Below, piece by piece: positions 48,911-61,110 of a DNA stretch of 64,000 bases (its first letter is position 1; each line of letters begins with the position of its first letter). The translations under genes and the position numbers were made by a program. The notes under the pieces are model-generated. The model ran no database searches and had not been told where the DNA came from. It saw only the letters and a list, made by a program, of their open reading frames with translations. Source of the DNA: Telopea speciosissima (taxonomy: Eukaryota; Streptophyta; Magnoliopsida; Proteales; Proteaceae); contig NC_057922.1 in assembly GCF_018873765.1 (NCBI RefSeq), positions 12,909,563 through 12,973,562 on the forward strand, read 5' to 3'.

Positions 48911-49169
48911 GTGGGCTTATTTTAAATAGCATTTAATGGCGGGAATAAAATTGGTGGTGACACGAAATCTCATTTTGTTGTTTTTAATTAAGTAAGTAAC
49001 ATTAGTGGCAAAAAAAGCCTCCAAAGGTATTTTTGTGGCGGTATAAAAGACGCAACCAAAGGTTATATAACAGATGACAATAAGAAAACGTCACATAGCA
49101 ATAGTGGTGCCACATTTATTGATAGAGTTCTGGTGATTAAAAAGCTGTCGCTAAATCCTTTAGTGAGCT

Positions 49170-51370
49170 AAAAAACCTCAAGGGCCTTTTGCTCACATAA
49201 CAAGTTTCAGCCTACATGAATTGGCAATGTGGAAAAACAAGCTTTTAACAAATCCAAGCAAGTGTTAAGGACTGTGAAAGGTGCATTGACATATGGAATG
49301 ATATCCTTTAGATGTGGATTTTTTTTCTTGGGGGGGGGGGTAAACTTTAGAAGTGGATATATGCTTGAATTTGAATATGAAACTTAATGTGTTTCCAGGT
49401 CAAACAATTTTGCTAACACCCAATAGCTGGAATCGCCACATCAGTTCTTCATGTGGCAAAATTAGGGGGTTTTCGCCTAGAAAATTTCTCCAACCTGCTC
49501 ATCTGTGAAATTTTTTTACGTCATACTAATTTCCTTCAAGGGGTATTGCATCAAAACAAATGGAATCTAAAAGATACCTATTTTGGTTTGTGGTTACTTT
49601 CTTTGTTTGCGAGCTCCACTACATTCAATTGGTAGTGGCCACTGCAACCCTTCGCTTATGCATTATTTGTGGATTCATATATGGCAACATTTAGCATTGT
49701 TGTATGAATCTCAGTAATGTTTAATGTGAACCATGTTGGATTTATGTGTCCATCAAACCCGGTTCGGTCCGGTTCAAATTCGATTTAACTTTGTATTGAA
49801 CCTTTATACATTTTGGTTTTATATTATCACATGCGATATAAACTTTTTGAGTATTATATGTCCGTAAGTATTACTTAAAATGGTAGTTACGACTAGGGTT
49901 TGGGCTGGGCACCTTTATCATATGGCCATCGCATTGGGTATGCCTAACATGTGATGTCAGGGTACGAATACGAGTACTCACATGTTTGATGTGTGTTTTG
50001 GCGAAGAATCTACTTTGTCGATTTCCTCATGTGTTAGCACTAGATGTAGGATGTGATAGACATGAGTCACCATGATTCTGTACGTAAGAGGACCCTGTCA
50101 CTGCAAGGTGTGATCGCATTCTTTGGTTCATCAATGACTGAGACTCAAGTGGGTCAAAGCCAGTGTTCTGGGAATGCGCAAACACTTTGTGAGTGAAGGA
50201 ATTACTCAACATGATCACCACTACTCGATTGGGGAACACCAAGATTGAGATTGTCTGTGAATGGTCGGATTGGAATCTGGATCCAGTGCCGTTTTGAAAA
50301 TGATTTTTGCAAAACCTATTTTACATAAAATAATAGATTATATATAGTTATTTGATTAGAGTGTTTTATCGAGTTTTGTAGGACCCGATCAGATACACAG
50401 ACACTCTTGTATGGATATGTACTATGGAATGGGGTTTGGCAGTACTAGTGTACATGCCCTAGATTCTATAATGATGGTGTTGATTAGTGAGGGGGTTGTA
50501 CATGATAATTTATAATTAATTAGTTATCATTCCCTATTAGATTCTGCTTCTTCACCAATTAGAAGCACTTTGAGTTTAAACAAGAAAGCCAACAAAGAGA
50601 GAGAGAGAGAGTCAGACTCTCGCAAGGATTTTTCCCATCCAGGGTTTTATAAACCCTAGGTTTATTAAACCACAAAAAAAAAAAACGCAGTGGGGCACCA
50701 GTGCTCCACGTTTTTGGCTACCCCCCCCCCCCCTTCTGGACGAATTTTGGCTCTCTCCCTCTCCCTTTTGTGATCTCTTCTCTTTTCTTCTTCTAGCTCT
50801 CTAGTACTTTGAGAGTTAGGGGGTTTTGGAATCCCAGATCTATGACTGAGGAACTGAAGAGGATTTAGGATTGGCTTAAAAAACCTTGACTGCACCATTG
50901 GAGGTTCAGATCTGTTTACTTATGCTCGTTGGAGGAAGAACCGTTGTCTATTGGAGGAGCAACATTTGAGGCTCATCAGGTTAGCAAATATATGTTAATT
51001 CGTGTTGATTTAATTTTATGATTATTCATGGGATGTGAAAGTAACCCGAATCGATCATGTTCCGTTGCGCATTCAGGTGTGGGATGGATCCCTCTTTCCA
51101 TGGGATGGAATAGAGATGATTTTTCTCTATGACATGGATCCCACTATTTTATGGGACGTCAAAGAGATGGAATGGGCATTGGTTTGTCATACCAAACCCT
51201 AATATGGTTATAGTAGGGCACCATGGGCGACCTGAAAAATCCTAAAAATTGAAAATAGGATGCCCAAGCTAGTTAGGGGTGCCCTAGAGCAACCCTAGGG
51301 TTCCCTAGGGACAACCTTGGAGATCCCAAGAGTTGGGAACTCGAAACATATATTTTTATTAGTTTCCCAA
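49170..51370. other. No recognisable gene; repeats
   Basis: Short frames only. Contains GAGAGAGA (50597) and C (50719-50732) tracts. At 51070-51160 there is a partly self-complementary segment with GGATGGATCCC / GGATCCCACT words that could be a small foldback element. No exon chain seen. Confidence 0.4.
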
Positions 51371-51371
51371 G

Positions 51372-51560
51372 GTGAACCACCATGATCCCTTAGACCGTAG
51401 CATTGCCTACAAACTAGTGCCTACCCCAGAGATTGTTGAAAAGCCTTTTTATGAGTCGATGGCAAAAGCTCTCTACCCAGGAGGAGTTGTGTGTACCCAG
51501 ACAAAAAACACATGGTTTGACAAGCTCATCATCAAAGACATTGTCTCTAACTTCTTGTAG
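51372..51560 (+). pseudogene. Spermidine/spermine-synthase-like gene fragment
   Basis: The frame reads PTPEIVEKPFYESMAKALYP, then GGVVCTQTKNTW and IIKDIVSNFL before a stop at 51558. This aligns by eye with the C-terminal half of plant aminopropyltransferases (EKPF.. VA.ALRPGGVVCTQ.E..W.. I..IV.NC), which make spermidine or spermine from putrescine or spermidine and decarboxylated S-adenosylmethionine. Only about 60 residues are present: no N-terminus, no upstream catalytic motifs, altered residues around the DP motif, and no splice sites that I can see. It is most likely a dead fragment; what brought it here is unknown. Confidence 0.65.
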
Positions 51561-51792
51561 ATCCATTCAGCTGCATTTTGTTTCCCAAGTTTCTTGAACA
51601 GGAGGGTCAATTCCAAAGCTAAAGGAGAAACATATAAGAAAATGGACTAGTAGTATTGTTTGGTTGTTTTACTGTACGTGGTCATCACCCTCGTTGAGGC
51701 AAACCATATTGCATTGGCCTGCTAAATAAATCGAGAGATTTGAATATTCACAAAATAAAATAAATTCAGTGGAGATGTATGGTGTTAACTGC

Positions 51793-52150
51793 TTCTTTTT
51801 TTTTGTTTTTTTGGTTGGTGAAAAGGGAGCTTATATTAATATAGGGACAAAAATTAGGAAATTACATTCTGATGTATTTCTTCCGAGTGGCATCATTTCG
51901 CAAGAGCACAGAAAAGGCCGCTAGAAGACTATCTATACAAAAGGATAACTCATGAATAGAGTGAATGAATCCCGCCAAGTAATCAACACAGTTGTTGATC
52001 TCTCGCACGTGATGGGTGAAGACGCAGCTGCGAAATGAGTCCCTCAAGTTCCATATATCCTCAATCAGCCACATAGCATCCCAAGGGATCTGATAAATCC
52101 CTACAACCATCTGTATTGCAACCAGAGAATCAGACCGAACATGCACCTGT
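51793..52150 (-). mobile_element. 5'-truncated LINE with RNase H domain
   Basis: Starts at a T-rich tract (poly-A on the minus strand, about 51793-51812). It encodes RNase H C-terminal sequence on the minus strand: VRSDSLVAIQMVVGIY, then HHVREINNCVDYLAGF (about 52140-51960). These match the E/D-SDS...V.RE.N..AD.LA pattern of plant LINE RNase H. The 95-codon frame is open but lacks everything upstream. Confidence 0.75.
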
Positions 52151-52249
52151 TGAATATTATTTTTATTGTGTCTTTGGCTTTGGGGTCTAGATTTCTTGCT
52201 ATCACTATTGTTGATCCATTGTTTGACTATCGATGGTTTTTGATGGTTT

Positions 52250-53115
52250 ATATGTCCTCTCTTTATCTTAAAGAAGATGAATTGAACAAAAACTTAACGA
52301 AGGAGTAAAAGAAGAGAAGAAGAAGAGAAAACAAAGATTTAACGTGGTTCAACTGAAGGCTAAAAATACAACCCTAAATCTAACTGAAGAGACACAGACA
52401 CACGCCCCATAAGGTACAAGTTTTATCATAATCCAACCTGATACAAGTTGTAATACTCCCCCTCAAGTTAGACTATGGATATCACATACACCCAACTTGC
52501 TTAACAAATAATCAAACTGATCATGTCCCTAAGCTTTTGTAAAAATGTTTGCCAATTGTTTAGTTGAAGAAACATAACGTGTTTTGATCAATCCACCTAG
52601 TAGTTTTTCCTTGAACCATGTGACAATCAATTTTTATATTTTGCACTCTCATGGAAGACAAGATTTTAAGCTATGTGTAATGCGGCTTGATTATCACAGT
52701 AAGGATCCATAGCCCCGGATGGGAGATACCTAAAACCTTAAGGAGAAATTTCAACTAAGTTAACTCACATGTGGCTATTGCCATAGCTCGATTCAACTTC
52801 AGCTGAAGAGCGTGAAACTATATTCTGCTTTTTACTTCTAAGCAATTAGCTATTGCCCAACAATATGTAACATACAATGATAGATCTCTGTGATGTAGAA
52901 TATGCTACCCAATCCGAATCACAATATCCTTGTATATGAAGTTTACTGTTGCCTGAGAATACCTTTTATTGGAGAAGTCTTCAAATCACGCAAAACTCGA
53001 TGTGCTGCATCAAGATGAGGCTTTCTTGGTTGTTCCATAAATTGACTTAACATGTGAACGACATAAACAATATCAGACCTCATTACAATTAAATGGACTA
53101 AATCGCCTGATTAAT
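52250..53115 (-). mobile_element. Copia 3' end: RNase H remnant, polypurine tract and LTR
   Basis: Read on the minus strand, a Copia RNase H C-terminus in broken frames: IVIRIG*HILHHRDL near 52915, NRAMAIAT near 52790 and NIKIDCHMVQ near 52620. The polypurine tract AACTTGAGGGGGAG (52473-52456) and the start of an LTR follow (from about 52455 to about 52250). The rest of pol is missing. It lies just upstream of the CENP-O-like gene. Confidence 0.7.
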
Positions 53116-53199
53116 CTTTTGTACTCGGATAGATATCTCAATAAGTCTTCAGAATTGGGATTTTGGTTTTGGACAGGTTGAGAAACCCGTCCTATAACC

Positions 53200-53629
53200 G
53201 TCCCATCCCATTTAGTAAGCGGTCTCAAAACTAGCTCCAGAAGTATTCTATTTAGTAACGGGATAGATCGATTTAGGTTTTAGTGTGACGGTTCTTGGAC
53301 TGTTCCATTCTTGGTTCCGACCCCAAATTGACACCCTTTAGTGGCAAGAACGATCCCTATATAAAATTTGTGCCATCCGATTTGCCACAATATGGTAGAT
53401 ATTTAGCCCGTCCCATGGATATGGGGCCCACTGTGCACACATGTCCGCTGCTGTGCCGCACGATGGCACAGCAGCGGATAAAAATTCCCCGTCCCGTACG
53501 CGAAAATTTTGCGCCGTTCAAGATTTTAATAAATTTAAATTCCCTCTGCGTCAATTGACTGTGCCGTAATTAATGATTTTGAGGGTCTAGGGTTTCATCT
53601 GTAAATATCGTCTTTCTCGGCAGAGAGAT
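53200..53629 (+). promoter_or_regulatory. Promoter/5'UTR region of the CENP-O-like gene
   Basis: GC-richer DNA ahead of the ATG, with an inverted repeat TCCGCTGCTGTGCCG / GCACAGCAGCGGA at 53443-53480 that could form a hairpin. No clear TATA box; the transcription start is not determined. The hairpin may belong to an old MITE. Confidence 0.4.
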
Positions 53630-56600
53630 ATGGAGAGCGACATGGATGAATCGTCGATGAAGAAGATGTCCAGAAAAAGACCAGTTCCAGGAGAATCTGT
53701 CCGTAAGGTTCGTTAATCCCTCCTCCTGTAAAAGCTTCACAATTCAAACAAAACATAACCTATCTATTCAAGAAACTTGAATGAACTCTCACGGTTTGAG
53801 ATGTGAAATGCTCATGGAATACAATTTCCTCTGTGGTCAGTGAATTAAACATCTAATGATTTTGTTAACAAATATGAATTTTGAATTGTAAACAATTATA
53901 CCTGAATTCACATGACCACTTGTTCATCGATGCTGAGAAATGAGATCGTCCCTGACAGACTGAAATAAAATTTACTGTGAGAGTTGATTTTCCATTTAGA
54001 AGATCCTTTAAGTTGATTTTCGATTTAGAAGATCCTTTAAGTAAGAGCTTACGTTAAATGTATCTTTTTGTCTGCCATTCGGAAACCCTAAATTTCTGAG
54101 GTATACTCTCTTTACCTCTGTCTACTAGAAGGGAGAGGCATCTATTTATGTATGAGCTTTCTATATGAGCTATTGATAATTTCAAGGGATTGCTCTCTCG
54201 TTAATCTGTAAGCAATGCATGGCTGGCTTGTTTCCTGTAAATTGTCATTCTTGTGGATGATTTTTCAGTAAAATCGCCTGTGGCATTAAACTTTGCTGTT
54301 TATGAGGGACCTGGGGCTAACATAGCAGTGACAAAACTTTCCTTAAGTGGCTTTACAGTCTTCCAAATGTTTGGCTAATGTTTGGCTCTCACTTAATGTC
54401 TGTTATATATTTGGAGTTTTGGATGGTACAGAGTGCGGGAGCACACCGCGGGGGGGGGGGGGGAGAGGGAGAGAAGAGAGATTCACCTTTGATTGTTAGA
54501 ATCTTGATCTGAGTTCAATGCGTTTGACCCGAGTCATTTTGTCTGTTGATTTTCATCTACCTGTTTTGAGATAAGAACTCAATACTAAAGCAGAAAGCTC
54601 TGTTGGATTATGGGATTTTAAGATTTAACTATTGTTTATTAATTTGTAATGTTTCTCTATTTTTCTTCCTAGATGCGCTTGCCTCATTAAGAGGTTCTAG
54701 ATCAGTAATGCCTGTTTCTTGGTTAATTTTAGCTACTATATTTATCCAGAAATACCAAACTTTCTAAAAGACCAAGCACTTTACTTGTGCTGTCGTGCAT
54801 TCCAAGCCTATTGCTTAAGATTTCGGATCAAATTGCTTATAGTCATTGCTTCACCAGAATGGTGGTAAATGTTGACACTTTGATGCTGTGGATTTAATCT
54901 GTCCATCTCCATTTGTTGTCGTTGTCATTGTTGTCTTCTGTTTTCAGTTTTCTTTTTTCTAGAATGTCATATCCTCTTTTCTAAAATTGTGATGTATGTG
55001 ATCCTACAGCAAGTGGAACTATTCAAGGGACGTCCATATTCAGTAAAAGGAGGAGAAGTTGTAAGGAATTCTATATCCCCTTGATTTCTATTTCATGGAT
55101 AAACTTTACACGTTTCATCTTAATTTTTTTTCGGGTATATAAATTGAGGGAAATTTTTTCCCATGCAGCCAATGTAACACCTTCTCACAATGAGTTTTGT
55201 ATTAATTTTCTCCCCCCCCGATCATATGGGCCCCATGTAGACTATACAGTTTCTTGCTCCGCCATTGGTGTGGCGTGGGAGTTACCCCATGCTGATGGGG
55301 TGGGGAATACTCTCCCATATATTAATAATACTAACTACCATATCAATTGTTGCATCTAACCTAAGAGATTTCATAGCAGGAGGATTTGAACCATTGATTA
55401 AGAATCCATGTATAATAGTTACTACGTACTAGAGCCCAAAAAATGGTTACATTTGGAGGTTTTACCCATAAAGAAAATGTATTTTTATAACCCTTTGCTT
55501 CACTCGGTGGCTCTTGCAAAGAAGCCCTTTGTTTGGTGGTTGTCTTGTACCATCCACTCTGGTTGATTTTTTCTATGGTGAAAATCCCCATTTGCGTCTC
55601 AAGGTGGAAGGATGAAGTTTCAGAAAGAGCCAAAATCTCAAATAGTCCCTCTTTATAAGTTGAGCTGTCAGAGATTTTATTCAGTGTTATTTTCATGAAA
55701 TGTAATGGCTTCAATTATTTGTGTCACACCCTATACAGTTAATGGCATGTAGATATCTAGTATATAAAAGTAACAAAGTTGGTGGACTTCTCTTCTGTTC
55801 TCTCTCTCCCTGGTGCTCGCATAGTTTGGTAATACTTTCTTGGTTTCATATAATCTTTTAAGGAAGAAGTAGTGTAAGTTTTAATTTTAATCTTTTATGG
55901 TAAACTCCCCTCCCGCTGATGATCGTAACTTTGCTTCTTGTTGTGGTGTAGAACTTTATACAAGAGGAAGATATGCGGTTGGAGAGTACACGAGCTAGAT
56001 GTACATTGTCTCTGATTATTCTTTTGGTCTCTACTTTAAATGAAATTATATTCGTCCATTTCCTTGAGGTTCTTTTTGAGACTGAAAACTACCTTTTTTT
56101 TTCTCCTACCAGTGGGAAATGTCCTCAAAAGGCATGAAGAACTGAAGGAGCGTCTTTCTAGGTAGCCCTTTTCTGTGAAATTGCTAGCACTCATCTTTGA
56201 CTTAGTGGCTTCGCAACAAAATATTTGTCTACTATTTGAAATTATTGATTATTTTGTTTTGGGAATTCTGGTTACCCTAAGAGGGGTTCGTCATAATTCA
56301 GTATCAACTATTGGCCATAATATTTCAATTGGATAATAGATTTGTTATGTGCTTATGTGCAAAGATGAAGAGGAAAGTTCAGTTTACATGTTTATACATT
56401 GTGATAATCTTTAAGAAAGAAGTAATGTAAGTTTTAATTTTAATTGGATAATAGTTACTTTTTTTTCACCATTTAAGGGCTCTTTGGAAGGAGAGAATCA
56501 AAGAACTTAATAATAATTCCCATGACGTACCATTGCTCATATTAGATATGGGCCTTTGCTGTTGGACTGTCCTTACTCCTTAGTACTTGAAGAACTAAGA

Positions 56601-58807
56601 GTTTGCTACTGGACTCCCCAAGTCAACGGACACCTGACAATTATTGAGAGCCAAAAATTGTACTGGCATGACTGTGGGAAGTAGTGTCTACTACCTACAA
56701 ACAGGGAAAGAGCCTTTCCCACATAAATGCTCATCTTTATGTGGATCTGCAAAACAGAAGTACATAAAAGCAGAATCAATCTCTAACCATCCAGAGTTAG
56801 ATTTCAGTATTTGAGTTTATTTTAATCTGTGCTGAAATAAAAAATACATATAAGTGTCAGTTTCAGTGTGTTGGTTGCACAATAGAAGAACAGACGCGGG
56901 GTGGGGGGGATCTTTGAATGAAGAGGTGTTACATGGCTTCCGATGTAAAATTTATTCATTTCTGCAGGGATTCTGACAGGATGATTTTTGAGCGTTTACA
57001 GAAAGAATTTGAAGCTGCACGAGCTGCCCAAACTGAAGGTAGCTTCAATGTTTATCTTGGTGCTTGGAATCTGTTGAGTGTATAAATAGTGCTTCAATTT
57101 TTTTTTGCGCTCTCTCTTGCTTATTGTTTCAATATCTGTTTTGATGCTTTTAGTCTCACTGAAGTTCCTTTTTTTGTTTATTGGCTTGCTAATTTCACAG
57201 AGCTCTCAGCTTAATTAATCTGCCATGTTTAGTTCTTTTTCATTTCTCTTTTTTGCTTTTGCTTTTGTTTTATGCATTATTACAACTAGAATGTAATAAT
57301 GCATTTGCAGGTCATGCGTTTTCTTGTTTTCTTCCTTTTCCCCTGACTGCAACAAATATATGTTAAATTAAAATATTGTTAAGAGATTTCTGCGATTTGA
57401 GTGGACTTGGAACTGTATGAGGAGAATGGAAACAGTGAAATAGAGAGTGGACCTGCAAATGCATTATTAATTAATCTGCCATGTTTAGTTCTTTTTCATT
57501 TCTCTTTTTTTGCTTTTGTTTTATACTCTTTTTCTTTTCATTCTTTCTTTAGTAACTCCTGTTTTGTTACAGGGCATCTGCTACCCTAGTCATGGTAGGT
57601 TTAACTAGTAACTCTAACCATGAGAGATCACAGATGACACGAATATTCAACCAATCCTTGGAGGTCAACTAGAATGTAATAATGCATTTGCAGGTCATGC
57701 GTTTTCTTGTTTTCTTCCTTTTCCCCTGACTGCAACAAATATATGTTAAATTAAAATATTGTTAAGAGATTTCTGCAATTTGAGTGGACTTGGAACTGTA
57801 TGAGGAGAATGGAAACAGTGAAATAGAGAGTAGGAAAAAGGAGGAGAGAAAGACCCTTAAAGGATGAGAACTATCAACTATAAATCCTATTGGCTAAAAG
57901 ATTAGGCGTGGGTTTGATGAAAGAACTGATGTCACAACTATGGTTGATTGAAGTGGTGGGGGTTCATATGTCACCTTTATGGTGAGGCGGCTGTTTTTAG
58001 GTCTGTTAATGGGTTTATTACTAGAAAAAGAGAAGTTTTGTTAGTCCACTTGAATAACTGGAGATTGGTGAATAACTGAATATTGGGGTTATCAATTTAT
58101 GTTAATTTCGTAATGAGGCTTCTACCCAACTCGAGGGTTGAAACAAAAAAGCAAAAGTCTAATGTTAAGTTACTTGCCAAAAAATAAAAAAAAGAAAAAT
58201 TTACAATTGTGAAGTTTCTCCTCCTTAAGAAAAATTTTCACCTTATGAAAGGGGGGGGGGGGAGATTCCACTGCTTCAGCTATGTTTAAGCAATGACATA
58301 TTTCTGTTTTCTTTGTTCTTTTAGATTTTTATGTGGGTACCTTTATTTATTTATTTTTAGGTTTCTTTACTAAATCATTGCATTCCTAAATAAGAACTTA
58401 TTTTGCAGAGATATGTTTGGATGGTGAACAATGGAATGATGGGCTACTAGCCACAATTAGGGAGCGGGTATAGCACTTTACATTACCTTATAGTTAATTT
58501 ATTTATACTTCAATTTTTTCCACCCAAACTTTGATGAAAGTGACGGTTGATATAACAAGTTTTGGGTGATTCTATTTTTTGTTTTGAGTTATAGCAATTA
58601 GTACCTAAGCTGGATGGTTCATTTTTTTCTTCAGAAAATTAGGATTTGTATAATTAAATTATCTTTTGATTGCACAGTCATGTTATCTGGTAGTAAATCT
58701 GGTGTCAGGTTCATATGGAGGCAGACAGAAAGGCTATGCCAGGGGAAGCAAGCATGTTATTAGATCCTCACTTTCAAGGGAAAACTACTTATAGAGCTGG
58801 AACTAAG
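53630..58807 (+). CDS. CENP-O/MCM21-like kinetochore protein, exons 1-7 (partial)
   Basis: Seven exons join in phase with GT/AG borders: 53630-53707, 55010-55060, 55952-56000, 56113-56161, 56968-57038, 58409-58467 and 58709-58807, giving 152 codons. Key pieces: MKKMSRKRPVPGE (exon 1), QVELFKGRPYSVKGGEV (2), QEEDMRLESTRAR (3), LKRHEELKERLSR (4), DSDRMIFERLQKEFEAARAA (5), LDGEQWNDGLLATIRER (6), VHMEADRKAMPGEAS (7). Residues 50-105 are predicted coiled coil. From memory this matches the N-terminal half of plant CENP-O-domain proteins, whose C-terminal half forms paired RWD domains in the inner kinetochore. That C-terminal half is not in the window: from 58808 to the edge is intron with transposons. 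The protein continues past the right edge, or the gene is disrupted. Confidence 0.72.
55140..55720. other. Repeat material in intron 2 of the CENP-O-like gene
   Basis: A small element-like segment (55140-55340) has an inverted TTTTCCCATG / CATGGGAG-type relation and C-rich tracts. Next to it a 117-codon minus-strand frame (55714-55361) contains ETQMGIFTIEKINQSGWYK and YKNTFSLWVKPPN. I do not recognise that frame with confidence; the KNTFSLWVK motif faintly recalls plant retrotransposon gag-like proteins. Confidence 0.35.
57211..57831. repeat. Interleaved duplications in intron 5 of the CENP-O-like gene
   Basis: A 165-bp segment occurs twice, 57284-57448 and 57667-57831, with only one difference seen. 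A second, about 64-bp segment occurs at 57211-57276 and 57467-57530. At the junction (57453-57466) the word GCAAATGCATTATT is the reverse complement of AATAATGCATTTGC found in both long copies, indicating template switching. Confidence 0.9.
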
Positions 58808-59955
58808 GTATTGACTTGTCTAAGTGGCAAATTTTTTTTTGTTTTTTTGGATTGGTGGCTTTTTGTATCTCTCAAAAGTCTTAGATGCCTTAAATGACTA
58901 AAATCTTACCATATAATCTACCTTTAAATAAAGAAATTTCTGGGGATAGTTTATGCTTATTGATGGTTATCCCGTTTTATTTGACTCATCATTCACCTTG
59001 CTTCCTGACTATGTATTTCATTCCAGTGGAAGTGGGGGGGGGGTTGGCAAAGGACATAGCCAATGATCTAGCAAAGCAAGGGTTGTGGACTTGAACAAAA
59101 CTCAATTGTGATTCGGGGTCCTGACATGTTTCTGAAACTCAAACTTTATTAGGAGTCAATACACTTAGCTTCGGACTTGAGCAATACGACTCCTGAGTCC
59201 TGACATGTTTCGGAAAATCAAACTTCATCAGGACTCAAAACACTTAGCTTTGGACAAGTATTACAGAGATTGTGAATGATTATTTTTCAGTAAGAGTTAA
59301 AGTTGTGATCAATATAAGTAGTGAAAGACAAGTTTAAACAGGGGTTTGGCTCCGCCATTTTGGATCCATAATATCTGATTTTGAGAATGGAGAGAGTTTC
59401 CTATTTGTTATCTTTTGTTAGATTTGTTGGGCATGGGTCTTGTATTGGTGGGATCAGGGGTGATAATCCTTTGAATGTAATGCAAACTAGGGTTCCGAAA
59501 CCCTAATTTGGTCTCTATGGGCACACCAAAATAATGGAAAACTCAATACAATGTCCAGGGGGAATTTCATATATATTTAGAATTGTTTAGATTCCGTTTG
59601 GAACGGCAAATTGAAAATGGGACGTAAAGTAATTAACTTTGAAGAGGAGGGACGGATCTGGTATTTCAGCAAAGGCAGGGTAATAATAGACACCACTTAT
59701 ATAGATAAGGCCTTTTAGTAATTATAATGAAATCAGGCCTTATATGCAATTAACCCAATTCTTCCTTACGATTTCACAAACCAGCGGCACACCCAACCTG
59801 ATTCAAGGTGAGAATTCTCACCCAAAATAAATCCAACCAACCTGAAATTCTGGGGATAGGATCTTCACTGTTCAACTGATTCAAGGTGAGAAATTTAACC
59901 CCAAAGCCTTACCTGCTGGAGCTGCTCTTGTTGTGAGAACTAAGACTGAGACTTA
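58808..59955. other. CENP-O-like gene, intron 7 (left part), with LINE and LTR-element fragments
   Basis: Includes a short plus-strand RNase H tail of a LINE (59035-59094, LAKDIANDLAKQGLW). Sequence at 59480-59900 is similar to 35480-35800 (shared GATTCAAGGTGAGAA..CTCACCC), so it is interior DNA of the family of the element at 27558-36792. Confidence 0.5.
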
Positions 59956-61110
59956 TGCTGGAGCAGTTCCTTGGACCAGACCAAACCTGTTTGGGACTCT
60001 AGACAGACATGAACTGGGTCCGATTTGGGTCTTTGGGCTAGTTGGATATTTAGGATTTTTATTTATTTCTATTTTGGACGTGAAATATTGTATTTTTATT
60101 GGGTAGGTTTAGTAGGAGATAGCTACCAGGATTTAGTTTCCTAAATGTTTTAGGTTCCAAACTAGAATAGTTTTCTTTTCATGTTGAGTTTCTTTTTTAT
60201 TTATATACATGTGCCTTGCTATTAAAATTCAGATTGAGAATGAAAAAGATGAATTGAGTTGTTAAGGTTGAAGTCTGCATGGCTGGTCGTGCTCTGTCCC
60301 TTCCCAGTGAGACCTCTTCTCCTTTCTCTTCTTCCTGTTCCTTTCCTACTTGAGTATCTTAAACTCAGTCCCCATCCCCTGTTTCAGCGGTGCTTATAGC
60401 TCCACAAGATTGGGATCGATCTCCCTTTCCTATTCTCGTTTCTACTTGAGATTTTGCAACAAAGTTCCTCTCTTGGGGGCGATTCAAACTGCCAAGTCTG
60501 AAATTGAAAGCTTGTGTATGCTGTGAGTTTTATTGTGAAGATCATATCTGACCTACTTCTGCCAGGTTTGTTTGCAGCTGTTTATTTTCAATCTCCAGCT
60601 TCCCTACTCGAAGGTTGGTTGTTTGGGGTTCATAGGGCCGGGGAAAACCAACCTTGTCCAAAAATTTCAGGTCTAACCGTGAGTATTTGAAGGAGTTCTC
60701 TCCTTCGTAGAGTCACTTTTTTCCGCCTCTGGTTTGCACTAGAGGTAGAGCCATAAAGGTAGGAGATGATAAACCACCCCCTCACGAATTATGATTTCAC
60801 TTCTTTTATCTTTATCCTTTCACTTTACATTTTACCCCTCCTCTCCTTTATTACTCCCTACCCTTCCTTTTGATTCACTTCCAAGTTTAACCCTATATAA
60901 TAAATACTAACTAATTCCCCTAATGTCCTTGCCTTAGTCTATCAAGTGACCCTCCCCTGTTCGTTTAATTACAGCCCTGCCACTCCCCTTGATAAGTTCA
61001 ATTTATTACAGATTTGTCATCGTTACCTTGTAGCTTGGTATTTGATATCTTGATGGGCCCTTAGCGAACCCAATAGGGTTTTTTGACTCGAGTTCCGTAT
61101 CAATTCACCA
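59956..61110 (+). repeat. 5' LTR
   Basis: About 1155 bp, ending CACCA three bases before the primer-binding site. The left edge is set where similarity to the right LTR fades; the first few bases (TGCTGGAGCAG) are a guess because the right LTR has lost them. Confidence 0.65.

Larger units (their letters stand above)
47528..49165. mobile_element. Possible non-autonomous CACTA element
   Basis: The left end CACTACAAAATTTAGGGC and the right end (reverse complement CACTAAAGGATTTAGCGAC) match at 14 of 18 positions, and the right subterminal region has CACTA-type words (GTCGCTAAAT). However the 3-bp flanks (CCA and AGC) do not match. The interior is a G-rich duplicated block and a MITE-like piece, with no transposase. 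Treat as tentative. Confidence 0.3.

Noticed and set aside
48654..48932. Proline/serine-rich 92-codon frame on the minus strand
   Set aside because: It is the complement of a G-rich low-complexity block; the apparent protein is only composition, with no start context or homologue.
47528..49165. Definite CACTA transposon
   Set aside because: The termini are suggestive but the 3-bp flanks do not match and the interior is composite, so it is listed only as a tentative feature.
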